Source of the DNA: Lachnospiraceae bacterium UBA3287
GTDB taxonomy: Bacteria > Bacillota > Clostridia > Lachnospirales > Lachnospiraceae
Reading direction: 5' to 3'
DNA: 12,240 bases
NCBI GenBank assembly: GCA_002362155.1
Contig: DETN01000168.1
Coordinates: 3,001 to 15,240 of the forward strand
Below the pieces are notes generated by a model. It saw nothing but the letters and a program-made list of their open reading frames with translations, was not told the origin of the DNA and ran no database searches. The stretch's first letter is position 1. Every line of letters starts with the position of its first letter. Made by a program: the position numbers and the translations under genes. Positions 6,634-12,240 of this stretch are shown in pieces.

Positions 6634-6945
6634 TCATATGCCAAACTCCTTCCGGAGCATGACATCGACTTCATCCGCAGAATAGCCCTTCCCGGCTTTC
6701 AGAGATTCCACTCCTTTCATCAGCCTGGCATCAAGTTCAGCGCGTGAAAGAGCAGCTCCGGCCGCCGGTTCCGGCGGCGGAATGCGCACATCAAATGGTA
6801 AGCCGCCATGCAGAACGATCTGACTGTAAAACATCTGGATGGCTGCGGAGGGAGTGATGCCGAGCTTCGTAAGGATCGCCTCCGCACTTTCTTTCAGGGA
6901 CGTATCGATTATTGCAGATACAGGGGATGTGTCTGCCATAGTCAT
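6634..6945 (-). CDS. RelB/DinJ-family antitoxin, orphan
   Basis: A 103-residue protein. Residues about 8-50 (SAIIDTSLKESAEAILTKLG, ITPSAAIQMFYSQIV, HGGLPFDV) match the ribbon-helix-helix N-terminus of RelB/DinJ antitoxins: a short strand for DNA contact and dimerisation, two helices, then the conserved GGLPF/D-V-R-I-P turn. Residues about 65-103 form a charged helix-rich tail, where family members wrap their toxin. Start at 6945: AAAGGA lies 6 bases upstream; a second ATG two codons later is less well placed. Antitoxins of this family normally repress their own operon and neutralise a RelE/YafQ-type mRNA interferase encoded directly downstream. No such gene follows: the next 500 bases on this strand contain no matching frame, and upstream lies folC. 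It is thus a solitary antitoxin, possibly acting on a toxin elsewhere or kept as a DNA-binding regulator. Confidence 0.85.
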   Translation of the reverse strand: MTMADTSPVSAIIDTSLKESAEAILTKLGITPSAAIQMFYSQIVLHGGLPFDVRIPPPEPAAGAALSRAELDARLMKGVESLKAGKGYSADEVDVMLRKEFGI

Positions 6946-7273
6946 TCACATTCCTTTCAGGAACAGCATACCGCCGGCTGCCTGCAGATAAAACAAAATC
7001 AAATGCTGCCGTATGATGGAAAAGAGAGCATGAGAAACCCAGCAGCGAATGTGAAGCCGTCTTCATCAGAGACATGCTTCATCAATTCCCCGTCGTTCAT
7101 GCAGACATGGATGTTGAAGGGAAGTCATGTCTGTATCTTCACAAACAGGAAACCGCATTCCCTGTCCAGACAGTAGAGGCAGCAGTAAAGACATAAGAAA
7201 AACAACGGTTTTCATGCTGCCTGCATATGCTTCGGGAATCAGTAAGTGCACTCTGAAAGTCCCGGGGAACCGG
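6946..7273. other. Non-coding stretch between antitoxin and folC
   Basis: No gene can be supported. The minus strand offers a 49-codon frame from an ATG at 7215 that begins like a signal peptide (MKTVVFLMSLLLPLLSGQG) but has only a weak AGG upstream and no recognisable remainder. The antitoxin promoter should be here; I see no clear -35/-10 pair. A 4-bp CCGG/CCGG hairpin just after the folC stop is too weak to call a terminator. Confidence 0.4.
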
Positions 7274-8689
7274 TCATGAGGGATTGGCTGGCTTTTTTTC
7301 CATCATGGACCTTATCTTTCCTATATAGTAGAGGGACCCGAAGGCCAGAATGCCGGCCGTATGGTCTTTCTTCTGCAGGCACAGGGCCTTTTCCAGAGCT
7401 TCCTCCAGAGAGGAAGAAGGCTGGGCCCTTCCGCCGCATTTCCTTATATATTCCGCCAGGTCCCTGGCAGGAAGGGCCCTGGGATTGGGCACGGTCACGG
7501 TAATAAAGCTTTCCGCAAAGGGAATCATCTCCCGGAACATGGCCTTATAGTCTTTGTCCGCAAGAACGCCGGCGATCATGGTGAGCTTTTTTCCGGGGAA
7601 GCAGAGGGAGAGGCTTTGTGTAAGGGCTCCGATCCCGTCCGGATTGTGGGCTCCGTCAATGATGAAGGGGGGATCTGTAGAGAGGAACTCGAAGCGTCCG
7701 GGCCATAAGGCCTTTAAAAGGCCCTGCCGGATAGAAGCATCCGTAAGGGGAAAGCCCTTTTTTCCAAGGACCAGGGCCGTCTGCAGGGCAAGGGATGCGT
7801 TCCCGGGCTGGAAGGCCCCTGCCAGGCGGATCCGGAAGGGCGAAGAGGCGATCGCCTTTTCCTCGCCCCCCTGCAGAGGGGCGTATCCTTCCAGCGTAAA
7901 TTCTGTCCCAAGAGGGCCGGAAGAGAGGACTTGGGGGCGGGGGGCGATGGTCAGAGAAGCGCCCTTTTCCAGGCATCTTTCCTTTATGACAGAAAGGGCT
8001 TCTTCCTTCTGGGGGGCGGAGACCACGCTGCAGCCCTCCTTGACGATGCCGGCCTTTTCCCCGGCGATCTCTGAGAGGGTATGGCCCAGAAAGGCTTCGT
8101 GGTCCATGGAAATGGGGGTCAGAACTGCCGCTTCCGGGCAGGGGATGACATTGGTGGAATCCAGCCTCCCTCCCATGCCGGCTTCCAGGATCACTACGCT
8201 GCACTTCTTCCTTCGGAAATATAAAATGGCCGCCGCCGTCAGCAGCTCGAATTCCGTAGGAAGGCCGGGGCCCTCCTTTTCCAGGGGAAGGGCGGCCACC
8301 CGGATCTCTTCTGTAATGAGGGCCAGATCTTCCTCACTGATCTCCCTTGTCCCTTCCGGAGAACAGATCCGGATCTGCTCCGTATACCTCTGGATCCAGG
8401 GGGAGGAAAAGACCCCGCAGGAAAGGCCGGAGGAGGCCAGGATGGAAGAGAGGAAGGCGCAGACCGAACCTTTTCCGTTGGTGCCGGCCACATGGACGTA
8501 TTTCAGGTCCTTCTGGGGATCTCCCAGAAGGGAAAGGAGGGCCGAGATCCTCTCAAGGCCAGGAATGGATCCTCTTTCTTTTACCTTCTGCATAAAGAGG
8601 AGTACGCTGCCGGGGGCAGCGTACTCCTGATCTGCGTTCTGATGACTTTGTGTATGCATGACTTCGCTTGTATCTTCCGGCTTATGCAT
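7274..8689 (-). CDS. folC: Bifunctional folylpolyglutamate synthase / dihydrofolate synthase
   Basis: A 471-residue cytosolic Mur-ligase-type enzyme that adds L-glutamate to dihydropteroate and/or to reduced folates using ATP, trapping folates in the cell. Visible motifs: ATP-binding loop HVAGTNGKGSV (66-76), FSSPW (94-98; the family often has TSPH), GMGGRLDSTN (171-180), DHEAFLGHT followed by GEKAGIVKEG (196-219) with the Lys that is usually carbamylated, WPGRFE (329-334), DGAHNPDG (345-352) opening the C-terminal glutamate-ligase domain, and FGSLYYIG (450-457). Length is near the usual 420-470. Start at 8689 is preferred because AAGGGG lies 9 bases upstream; the next Met (residue 11) has no such site. 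About 20 extra N-terminal residues precede the conserved core. The gene follows folT after 47 bases on the same strand, so both are probably transcribed from the riboswitch-controlled promoter. Whether both activities are present cannot be told from sequence. Confidence 0.95.
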   Translation of the reverse strand: MHKPEDTSEVMHTQSHQNADQEYAAPGSVLLFMQKVKERGSIPGLERISALLSLLGDPQKDLKYVHVAGTNGKGSVCAFLSSILASSGLSCGVFSSPWIQRYTEQIRICSPEGTREISEEDLALITEEIRVAALPLEKEGPGLPTEFELLTAAAILYFRRKKCSVVILEAGMGGRLDSTNVIPCPEAAVLTPISMDHEAFLGHTLSEIAGEKAGIVKEGCSVVSAPQKEEALSVIKERCLEKGASLTIAPRPQVLSSGPLGTEFTLEGYAPLQGGEEKAIASSPFRIRLAGAFQPGNASLALQTALVLGKKGFPLTDASIRQGLLKALWPGRFEFLSTDPPFIIDGAHNPDGIGALTQSLSLCFPGKKLTMIAGVLADKDYKAMFREMIPFAESFITVTVPNPRALPARDLAEYIRKCGGRAQPSSSLEEALEKALCLQKKDHTAGILAFGSLYYIGKIRSMMEKKPANPS

Positions 8690-8736
8690 AGATGTATTCC
8701 CCTTAAAAAGATCTGTATCTTGTGCCTTCTGCTCCT

Positions 8737-9261
8737 TCAGCGCAGGCCTGTCCTCAGGAAGGAAGGCAGGTAGCGGCCGGAGGGACGCAGGATCCCGGAA
8801 AGCAGAACAGCGTTGACCGGATACATGACAAGGCTCTTTAAAAACCTTGCGGCAAAGACGGCGGGGAAGGGATTCCCGTAGAGGAGGGAGAGGTTGAAGC
8901 TGTTGAAGAGCATGCTGATCAGGACAGTTTCCGCGGCCTGGGCCAGCAGGAGCCTTGTCAGGGTCAGGGGCTTTTTGTAAAGGATCAGCCCGAAGATCAT
9001 GCCGGTCAGCATGGAGCTGATGGTAAAGCCGGGGAAGTAGGGACCTGTGGGCCTGACCAGGTAGGCCAGGATATCGGTCAGGGCCCCTACCATGCCGCCT
9101 ACGGCCGGGCCCATGAGAAGGCCTGCCATGGCAACGGGAAGGAACTGGAAGCGCAGCTCGATCAGCTGGGTCACCGGGATCTTCAGAAAGCCCAGGACAG
9201 TGGCCGCGGCCAGAAGAAGGCCCGCGGTGGTCAGATAGCGGACATCTTTAAGTTTTTCCAT
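8737..9261 (-). CDS. folT: Folate ECF transporter S component
   Basis: A 174-residue integral membrane protein of the energy-coupling-factor S-component type. It captures folate and, with the shared EcfA/A'/T module encoded elsewhere, imports it. About six hydrophobic segments are visible. The central signature LPVAMAGLLMGPAVGGMVG, ALTDILAYLVRPTGPYFPGF and TISSMLTGMIFGLILYKK (residues about 41-97) is typical of the FolT group; a short charged tail ends RTGLR. The start at 9261 is fixed by AAAGGAGG 8 bases upstream; the frame extends further upstream only through the riboswitch. Specificity for folate is supported by three independent signs: the family signature, the THF riboswitch in its leader and folC directly downstream. 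No ECF ATPase or T component lies in this window, as expected for group II ECF systems. Confidence 0.93.
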   Translation of the reverse strand: MEKLKDVRYLTTAGLLLAAATVLGFLKIPVTQLIELRFQFLPVAMAGLLMGPAVGGMVGALTDILAYLVRPTGPYFPGFTISSMLTGMIFGLILYKKPLTLTRLLLAQAAETVLISMLFNSFNLSLLYGNPFPAVFAARFLKSLVMYPVNAVLLSGILRPSGRYLPSFLRTGLR

Positions 9262-9267
9262 AAAAAA

Positions 9268-9304
9268 AACCTCCTTTGTGATCCGTGAACTACATAAGGA
9301 GATT
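9268..9304 (-). promoter_or_regulatory. Expression platform of the THF riboswitch: SD-sequestering / terminator helix
   Basis: On the minus strand AATCTCCTT (9304-9296) can pair with AAGGAGGTT (9276-9268), a 9-bp helix with one wobble that buries the folT Shine-Dalgarno sequence. Eight T residues lie just beyond it, up to the ATG, so the same helix also has the shape of an intrinsic terminator. A competing 7-bp helix, CTACATA (9329-9323) with TATGTAG (9296-9290), overlaps one base of P1 and one of the sequestering helix and would favour the open state. Tetrahydrofolate should stabilise P1 and so turn folT-folC off; this switch logic is inferred. Confidence 0.7.
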
Positions 9305-9328
9305 CCCAGGGAGGGGGCTCTGTATGTA

Positions 9329-9445
9329 GCAGCGGGATGCGGCTGCGGAACCGCAAGAAGGGCTTCTATAATAAAAAGTTCTTCTTTTCGTCCGGGTGAC
9401 AACTCCCTGTTCACCCGGCACTTAACGCTCCGTGGCCTACTCTGC
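9329..9445 (-). ncRNA. Tetrahydrofolate (THF) riboswitch aptamer
   Basis: On the minus strand the leader of folT has the conserved THF riboswitch framework: GCAGAGTAG at the 5' side and CGCATCCCGCTGC at the 3' side. P1 pairs GCAG (9445-9442) with CTGC (9332-9329). The conserved GCGTTAAGTG enters P3, made of CCGGGTGA (9418-9411) and TCACCCGG (9399-9392), followed by ACGAAA. The P3 loop carries GGGA (9407-9404), which can pair with TCCC (9337-9334) as the family's pseudoknot. P2 pairs GGC and CGGA with TCCG and GCC around a 2x2 loop. Between P3 and the 3' side of P2 is an additional arm closed by AAGAAG/CTTCTT. This class binds reduced folates and commonly controls folT. It lies directly between a consensus promoter and folT. 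Confidence 0.93.
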
Positions 9446-9462
9446 ATTTCTTTTCTGCAAAT

Positions 9463-9490
9463 ATCATAACATGCCTTCACTCCCTGTCAA
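9463..9490 (-). promoter_or_regulatory. Promoter of the folT-folC operon
   Basis: On the minus strand a perfect -35 TTGACA (9490-9485), a 16-base spacer and -10 TATGAT (9468-9463) with an extended TGT just before it. Transcription would begin near 9455, about ten bases before the THF aptamer. Confidence 0.85.
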
Positions 9491-9573
9491 TGACACTTTT
9501 GTTAATAAAGTATTCCGGAAAGAGTCCGCCTCCCTGCCCCTGATGAGACAAATGCCCTGCTTCTGACATCAGA

Positions 9574-9602
9574 GAACCTCCCGGGATCTGCCCGGGAGGT
9601 TC
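9574..9602 (-). terminator. Hairpin terminator after the AI-2E family gene
   Basis: GAACCTCCCGGG (9574-9585) and CCCGGGAGGTTC (9591-9602) form a perfect 12-bp stem with a 5-base loop, about 70 bases after the TAA at 9673. The bases that follow on the minus strand (TCTGATG) are a poor T-run, but the stem is very stable and separates this gene from the folate operon promoter. Confidence 0.6.
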
Positions 9603-9672
9603 TTCTATCGGTATCGTATTTCGTTTTTTCAGTTCTGTGGCCGGATCGTTCTTTTTTCTCTTCCGGACTATT

Positions 9673-10908
9673 TTATTTCTTTTCCGGCTTTTCCTTTTCT
9701 TCGTCAGGAAAGGCACTGTGGTAAGCGTCCAGAAGGTCGGTCCGATTCTTCTTTTTCAGGCCGTAGCCCACGCTCCTTGCCGCCAGGTCGTAGGCCACCG
9801 CAAAGATGGGAACGCCCACAATCATGCCCACCAGGCCCCAGAGGGCGCCGAAGAAGAGGATGGCAAAGAGGATCCAGAAGCTGGACAGGCCCACCTTGTC
9901 GCCCAGGATCATGGGGCCTATGACGTTGCCGTCCACCTGCTGGAGGATAATGATGAAGACCACGAAGACAAGACATTTCCAGGGGGACTCCGTCAGGATC
10001 AGCAGGGCCGAGGGAATGGCGCCCAGGTAAGGCCCGAAGAAGGGGATGATATTGGTGATCCCCACGATGACGCTGACCAGGATGCCGTAGGGAAGGCCCA
10101 CGATCATGGAAAAAGCGAAGCAGATCAGGCCGATGATGGCGGAGTCGATGATCTTGCCGCTGATAAAGCCGGAAAAGCTGCGGTCCACGAAGCGGACTTC
10201 CTTCCCCAGCCAGTCGGCGGCCTTTCCGGGAAGGACAGAGTAGGCGATCAGCTTCGCCTGGGCCATGTATTTTTCCCAGCCGGACAGAAGATAGACGGAA
10301 ATAATGAGGCCGAGGCCGAAGTTCTTGATGATGCTGAGGATACTGGAGAAGGAGGCCGTGACCTTGTTCATCTGGGAGGTCAGGGTGGGCAGAAGGTCCT
10401 TGGAGAGCCATTCGTTCAGTCTGTTGGTCACGGTCTGGACGGCCTGTTCGATGAGGCCTACCATTTCCGTGCCGGCCTCGTTTTCGGATCCCACATTGAT
10501 GCTTTCCAGCCAGGCTTCGAACTGGCGGACATAGGTGTTGAGGGACTGGACCAGGGTGGTCACGGAGCTTACGACGCCGGGGACGATGGCCATGACCAGA
10601 AGGCCCAGCATAAGAAGGAGAAGGACCATGGTCAGCAGGATGCTGATCATGCGGATGCTTCCCCTGTGCTTTATCTTCATCCGGTCAAAGAGAAGGCCGA
10701 TCCACTTTTCGAAGGTCAGGGCCACGGGCCGGAGCAGGTAGGCGAACACAAAGCCGAATATGAAGGGCATCAGGATGGCGGCCAGGACAGAGACGGCCTT
10801 TACGATGATCCCGGTCCTGAAAAAGACCAGCAGTATGACGCAGATGACAAAGGTGATGGAGGCGACCAGGATCAGTATATCCCGGTAGCGTTTTCCGTTT
10901 TCGTTCAA
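9673..10908 (-). CDS. AI-2E/PerM family membrane transporter
   Basis: A polytopic membrane protein of about 411 residues. Hydrophobic segments lie near residues 11-30, 35-60, 88-110, 198-208, 255-300, 302-325 and 343-375, with a large amphipathic extracytoplasmic region at about 111-195. Family marks are FFGPYLGAIPSALLIL (290-305) and GPMILGDKVGLSSFW, GALWGLVGMIVGVPIFAV (331-371). The family covers the proposed AI-2 exporter TqsA and Na+/H+ antiporters such as YtvI/PerM, so the substrate is open. Start: an AGGAGG lies 9 bases before a TTG at 10908, which I prefer; the in-frame ATG at 10926 (417 residues) has no ribosome binding site and its two Arg codons are the AGGAGG itself. Longer forms are excluded because the likely -10 element is at 10987-10995. 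The tail is charged (EEKEKPEKK). Monocistronic, divergent from the GH43 gene. Confidence 0.85.
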   Translation of the reverse strand: MNENGKRYRDILILVASITFVICVILLVFFRTGIIVKAVSVLAAILMPFIFGFVFAYLLRPVALTFEKWIGLLFDRMKIKHRGSIRMISILLTMVLLLLMLGLLVMAIVPGVVSSVTTLVQSLNTYVRQFEAWLESINVGSENEAGTEMVGLIEQAVQTVTNRLNEWLSKDLLPTLTSQMNKVTASFSSILSIIKNFGLGLIISVYLLSGWEKYMAQAKLIAYSVLPGKAADWLGKEVRFVDRSFSGFISGKIIDSAIIGLICFAFSMIVGLPYGILVSVIVGITNIIPFFGPYLGAIPSALLILTESPWKCLVFVVFIIILQQVDGNVIGPMILGDKVGLSSFWILFAILFFGALWGLVGMIVGVPIFAVAYDLAARSVGYGLKKKNRTDLLDAYHSAFPDEEKEKPEKK

Positions 10909-10986
10909 GGCAGTAAACCTCCTCATAAAGCTGCATGCGGGGCGCGGCCTTTTTCCGCGGGAAGAAAGGAAATGTCCCTGCATGTC

Positions 10987-10995
10987 AGTATAGCA
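10987..10995 (-). promoter_or_regulatory. Extended -10 promoter of the AI-2E family gene
   Basis: The minus strand reads TGCTATACT, an extended -10 (TGn plus TATACT, 5 of 6 consensus bases). No good -35 stands 16-18 bases upstream, which is tolerable for extended -10 promoters. The start would be near 10980, giving a leader of about 70 bases. Confidence 0.5.
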
Positions 10996-11126
10996 GAAAG
11001 GCAGAAAAAGGAAATGGTAAAGAAAGAGCAGGATTCCGGTCAGGGGAGTCATTTTGTCGGGAAAAACGGTTTGAGGGCAGGCACGGCTGTTAACAGGGGG
11101 CTTTGGGGCAGCTTCGGCATTTTGCG

Positions 11127-11184
11127 TTTCGGAAGGCACTTCTTGCGGAAAAGATATTCCGGAAGGCCTTTTCTGGTTTATGAT
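11127..11184 (+). promoter_or_regulatory. Candidate operator and -10 element of the GH43 gene
   Basis: TTTCGGAAGGCACTTCTTG (11127-11145) and TTCCGGAAGGCCTTTTCTG (11157-11175) agree at 14 of 19 positions and are exactly 30 bp apart (about three helical turns), ending four bases before TATGAT (11179-11184). Direct half-sites on one face of the helix next to a -10 without a good -35 fit an activator-dependent promoter, for example of the AraC type often linked to GH43 genes. The regulator is not in the window. Speculative. Confidence 0.35.
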
Positions 11185-11281
11185 AGGAGTATCTGTAAGC
11201 TGCGTTGAGGTACCTTTGGGCAGTCCGGCGTCTGCCGCTGGCCGGCTCCGGAGGACCGTATTATCTGGGAGGGTATTATTT

Positions 11282-12240
11282 ATGAAGACAAGGCAGGCAA
11301 TCAATCCCTACATGGCCAGCTGGGAGTATGTTCCGGACGCGGAGCCCCATATCGTAGACGGCAGGGTCTATGTATACGGGTCCCACGACCTTTTCAACGG
11401 CATCAACTTCTGTCTGGGCGACTATGTATGCTGGTCCGCTCCGGTGGACGATCTGGGCAACTGGCGCTATGAAGGTGAAATCTATAAGAGAGAGCAGGAT
11501 CCTGCGGCCCCCTGGTTCAAGATCACCAACGGCCTTGCGGCCCCCGACATGGTCCAGGGCCCCGACGGCAGGTTCTATCTGTTTTATTTCATGGGCGGCA
11601 CCAAGATGATCTCCATCGCCGTGTGCGACGAGCCCGCCGGCAAGTATGAATTCTACGGTTACGTATCCTATGAGGACGGCACCCCCATCGGCAAGAAGGA
11701 CGAGCCCTTCCAGTTCGATCCCGCCATCTTCAAGGATGACGACGGAAGGTTCTACCTTTATGTGGGCTTTGCCTTTGGGGGAAATCCCATCCTGCTGGAT
11801 GGTTCCAAGCCCACCGAGCACGGCCCCATGGTCTATGAGATCGATCCCTCCGATATGAAGACGGTCCTGTCCGGCCCCTCCTACATAGGCGTCCTGACGG
11901 GAGAGGAGGCAAAGGGCACGGCCTATGAGCCCCAGCCCTTCGGCGAAGCCAGCTCCATGAGGAAGTTCGGAGATACCTATTACTTCATCTACAGCTCCCT
12001 CAACAGCCACAACCTCTGTTATGCCACAAGCAAGAGCCCTGTGGAGGGCTTTGAGTACGGCGGCATCCTGGTATCCTGCGGCGACATCGGTCTGGGAGAC
12101 GCCACGGATCCCAGGCATGCCAAGAACGATACGGGCAACACCCACGGATCTCTCATCGAGATCGGCGGGAAATATTATGTCTTCTACCACAGGCATACCA
12201 ACCGCAAGCAGTCCTCCAGACAGGCCTGCGCGGAAGAGAT
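11282..12240 (+). CDS. Glycoside hydrolase family 43 protein (5' part)
   Basis: Begins with ATG at 11282, with GGGAGGG 8 bases upstream, and stays open to the window edge: 319 full codons. No signal peptide, so it should act in the cytosol on imported oligosaccharides. The five-bladed beta-propeller pattern of GH43 is visible: VPDAEPHIVDGRVYVYGSHD (residues 17-36) with the likely general-base Asp19, APDMVQGPDGRFYLFYF (87-103), FDPAIFKDDDGRFYLYVGF (145-163) with the pKa-modulating Asp146, and EPQPFGEASSMRKFGDTYYF (216-235) with the likely general-acid Glu222. GH43 enzymes are beta-xylosidases, alpha-L-arabinofuranosidases, arabinanases or galactosidases; the subfamily cannot be set here. Each full-length family member needs further C-terminal propeller sequence, so the gene continues well beyond 12240. 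It is transcribed away from the AI-2E family gene and probably opens a carbohydrate-use locus. Confidence 0.9.
   Translation, partial: MKTRQAINPYMASWEYVPDAEPHIVDGRVYVYGSHDLFNGINFCLGDYVCWSAPVDDLGNWRYEGEIYKREQDPAAPWFKITNGLAAPDMVQGPDGRFYLFYFMGGTKMISIAVCDEPAGKYEFYGYVSYEDGTPIGKKDEPFQFDPAIFKDDDGRFYLYVGFAFGGNPILLDGSKPTEHGPMVYEIDPSDMKTVLSGPSYIGVLTGEEAKGTAYEPQPFGEASSMRKFGDTYYFIYSSLNSHNLCYATSKSPVEGFEYGGILVSCGDIGLGDATDPRHAKNDTGNTHGSLIEIGGKYYVFYHRHTNRKQSSRQACAEE

Larger units (their letters stand above)
10927..11281. other. Divergent intergenic region between AI-2E family and GH43 genes
   Basis: No gene is supported here. It contains the extended -10 for the minus-strand gene and, further right, two direct repeats and a TATGAT that may serve the plus-strand GH43 gene. 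Some of it is open in long antisense-type frames with no ribosome binding site. Confidence 0.5.

Noticed and set aside
6203..6685. 160-codon plus-strand open frame between L,D-transpeptidase and antitoxin
   Set aside because: Overlaps the end of the antitoxin gene, has no ribosome binding site, and its product has no recognisable feature.
9262..9480. 73-residue N-terminal extension of FolT
   Set aside because: It is the translation of the THF riboswitch and its expression platform; the promoter itself overlaps its beginning.
9637..11208. 523-codon plus-strand open frame
   Set aside because: Antisense to the AI-2E family gene; its Asp/Gly/His-rich product is the reverse complement of membrane-segment codons, not a real protein.
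11276..12196. 306-codon minus-strand open frame over the GH43 gene
   Set aside because: The plus-strand frame has clear GH43 motifs and a good ribosome binding site; the minus frame has neither.

Overview
The window looks like a chromosomal segment of a Gram-positive, low-redundancy Clostridia-type organism, most likely a GC-rich gut member of the Lachnospiraceae. This is an inference from strong AGGAGG-type ribosome binding sites, sigma-A-like promoters, a THF riboswitch in front of an ECF-type folate transporter, secreted L,D-transpeptidases with choline/cell-wall-binding-like YF-DxxG repeats, and a GH43 protein of the type common in that family. No rRNA, tRNA, CRISPR array, insertion sequence or phage gene was recognised.

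Layout, left to right. (1) Positions 1-182: the 3' end of an AT-rich plus-strand gene of unknown function, closed by a clear intrinsic terminator. It converges on (2) two tandem minus-strand genes (418-3780 and 4055-6112) encoding paralogous, signal-peptide-bearing L,D-transpeptidases. Each has a Pro/Ala/Glu-rich acidic linker, a set of composite repeats of about 80 residues and a C-terminal YkuD-type catalytic domain. Each has its own downstream hairpin and its own leader hairpin. (3) 6113-6633: mostly non-coding, with strong inverted repeats. (4) 6634-6945: an orphan RelB/DinJ-type antitoxin on the minus strand with no toxin next to it. (5) 6946-7273: no convincing gene. (6) 7274-9490: a minus-strand folate operon. 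A consensus promoter drives a tetrahydrofolate riboswitch, then folT (folate ECF S component), then 47 bases later folC (folylpolyglutamate/dihydrofolate synthase). (7) 9673-10908: a minus-strand AI-2E/PerM family membrane protein with an extended -10 promoter. (8) A divergent regulatory region of about 370 bases, then a plus-strand GH43 glycosidase gene that begins at 11282 and runs off the right edge.

How the genes work together: the folT-folC pair forms a folate salvage and retention unit (import, then polyglutamylation) under feedback control by tetrahydrofolate. The two L,D-transpeptidases are secreted wall-remodelling or wall-anchored proteins sharing an unusual composite repeat. The GH43 gene looks like the first gene of a carbohydrate-use locus continuing to the right. 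Most other long open frames are antisense shadows of these genes.
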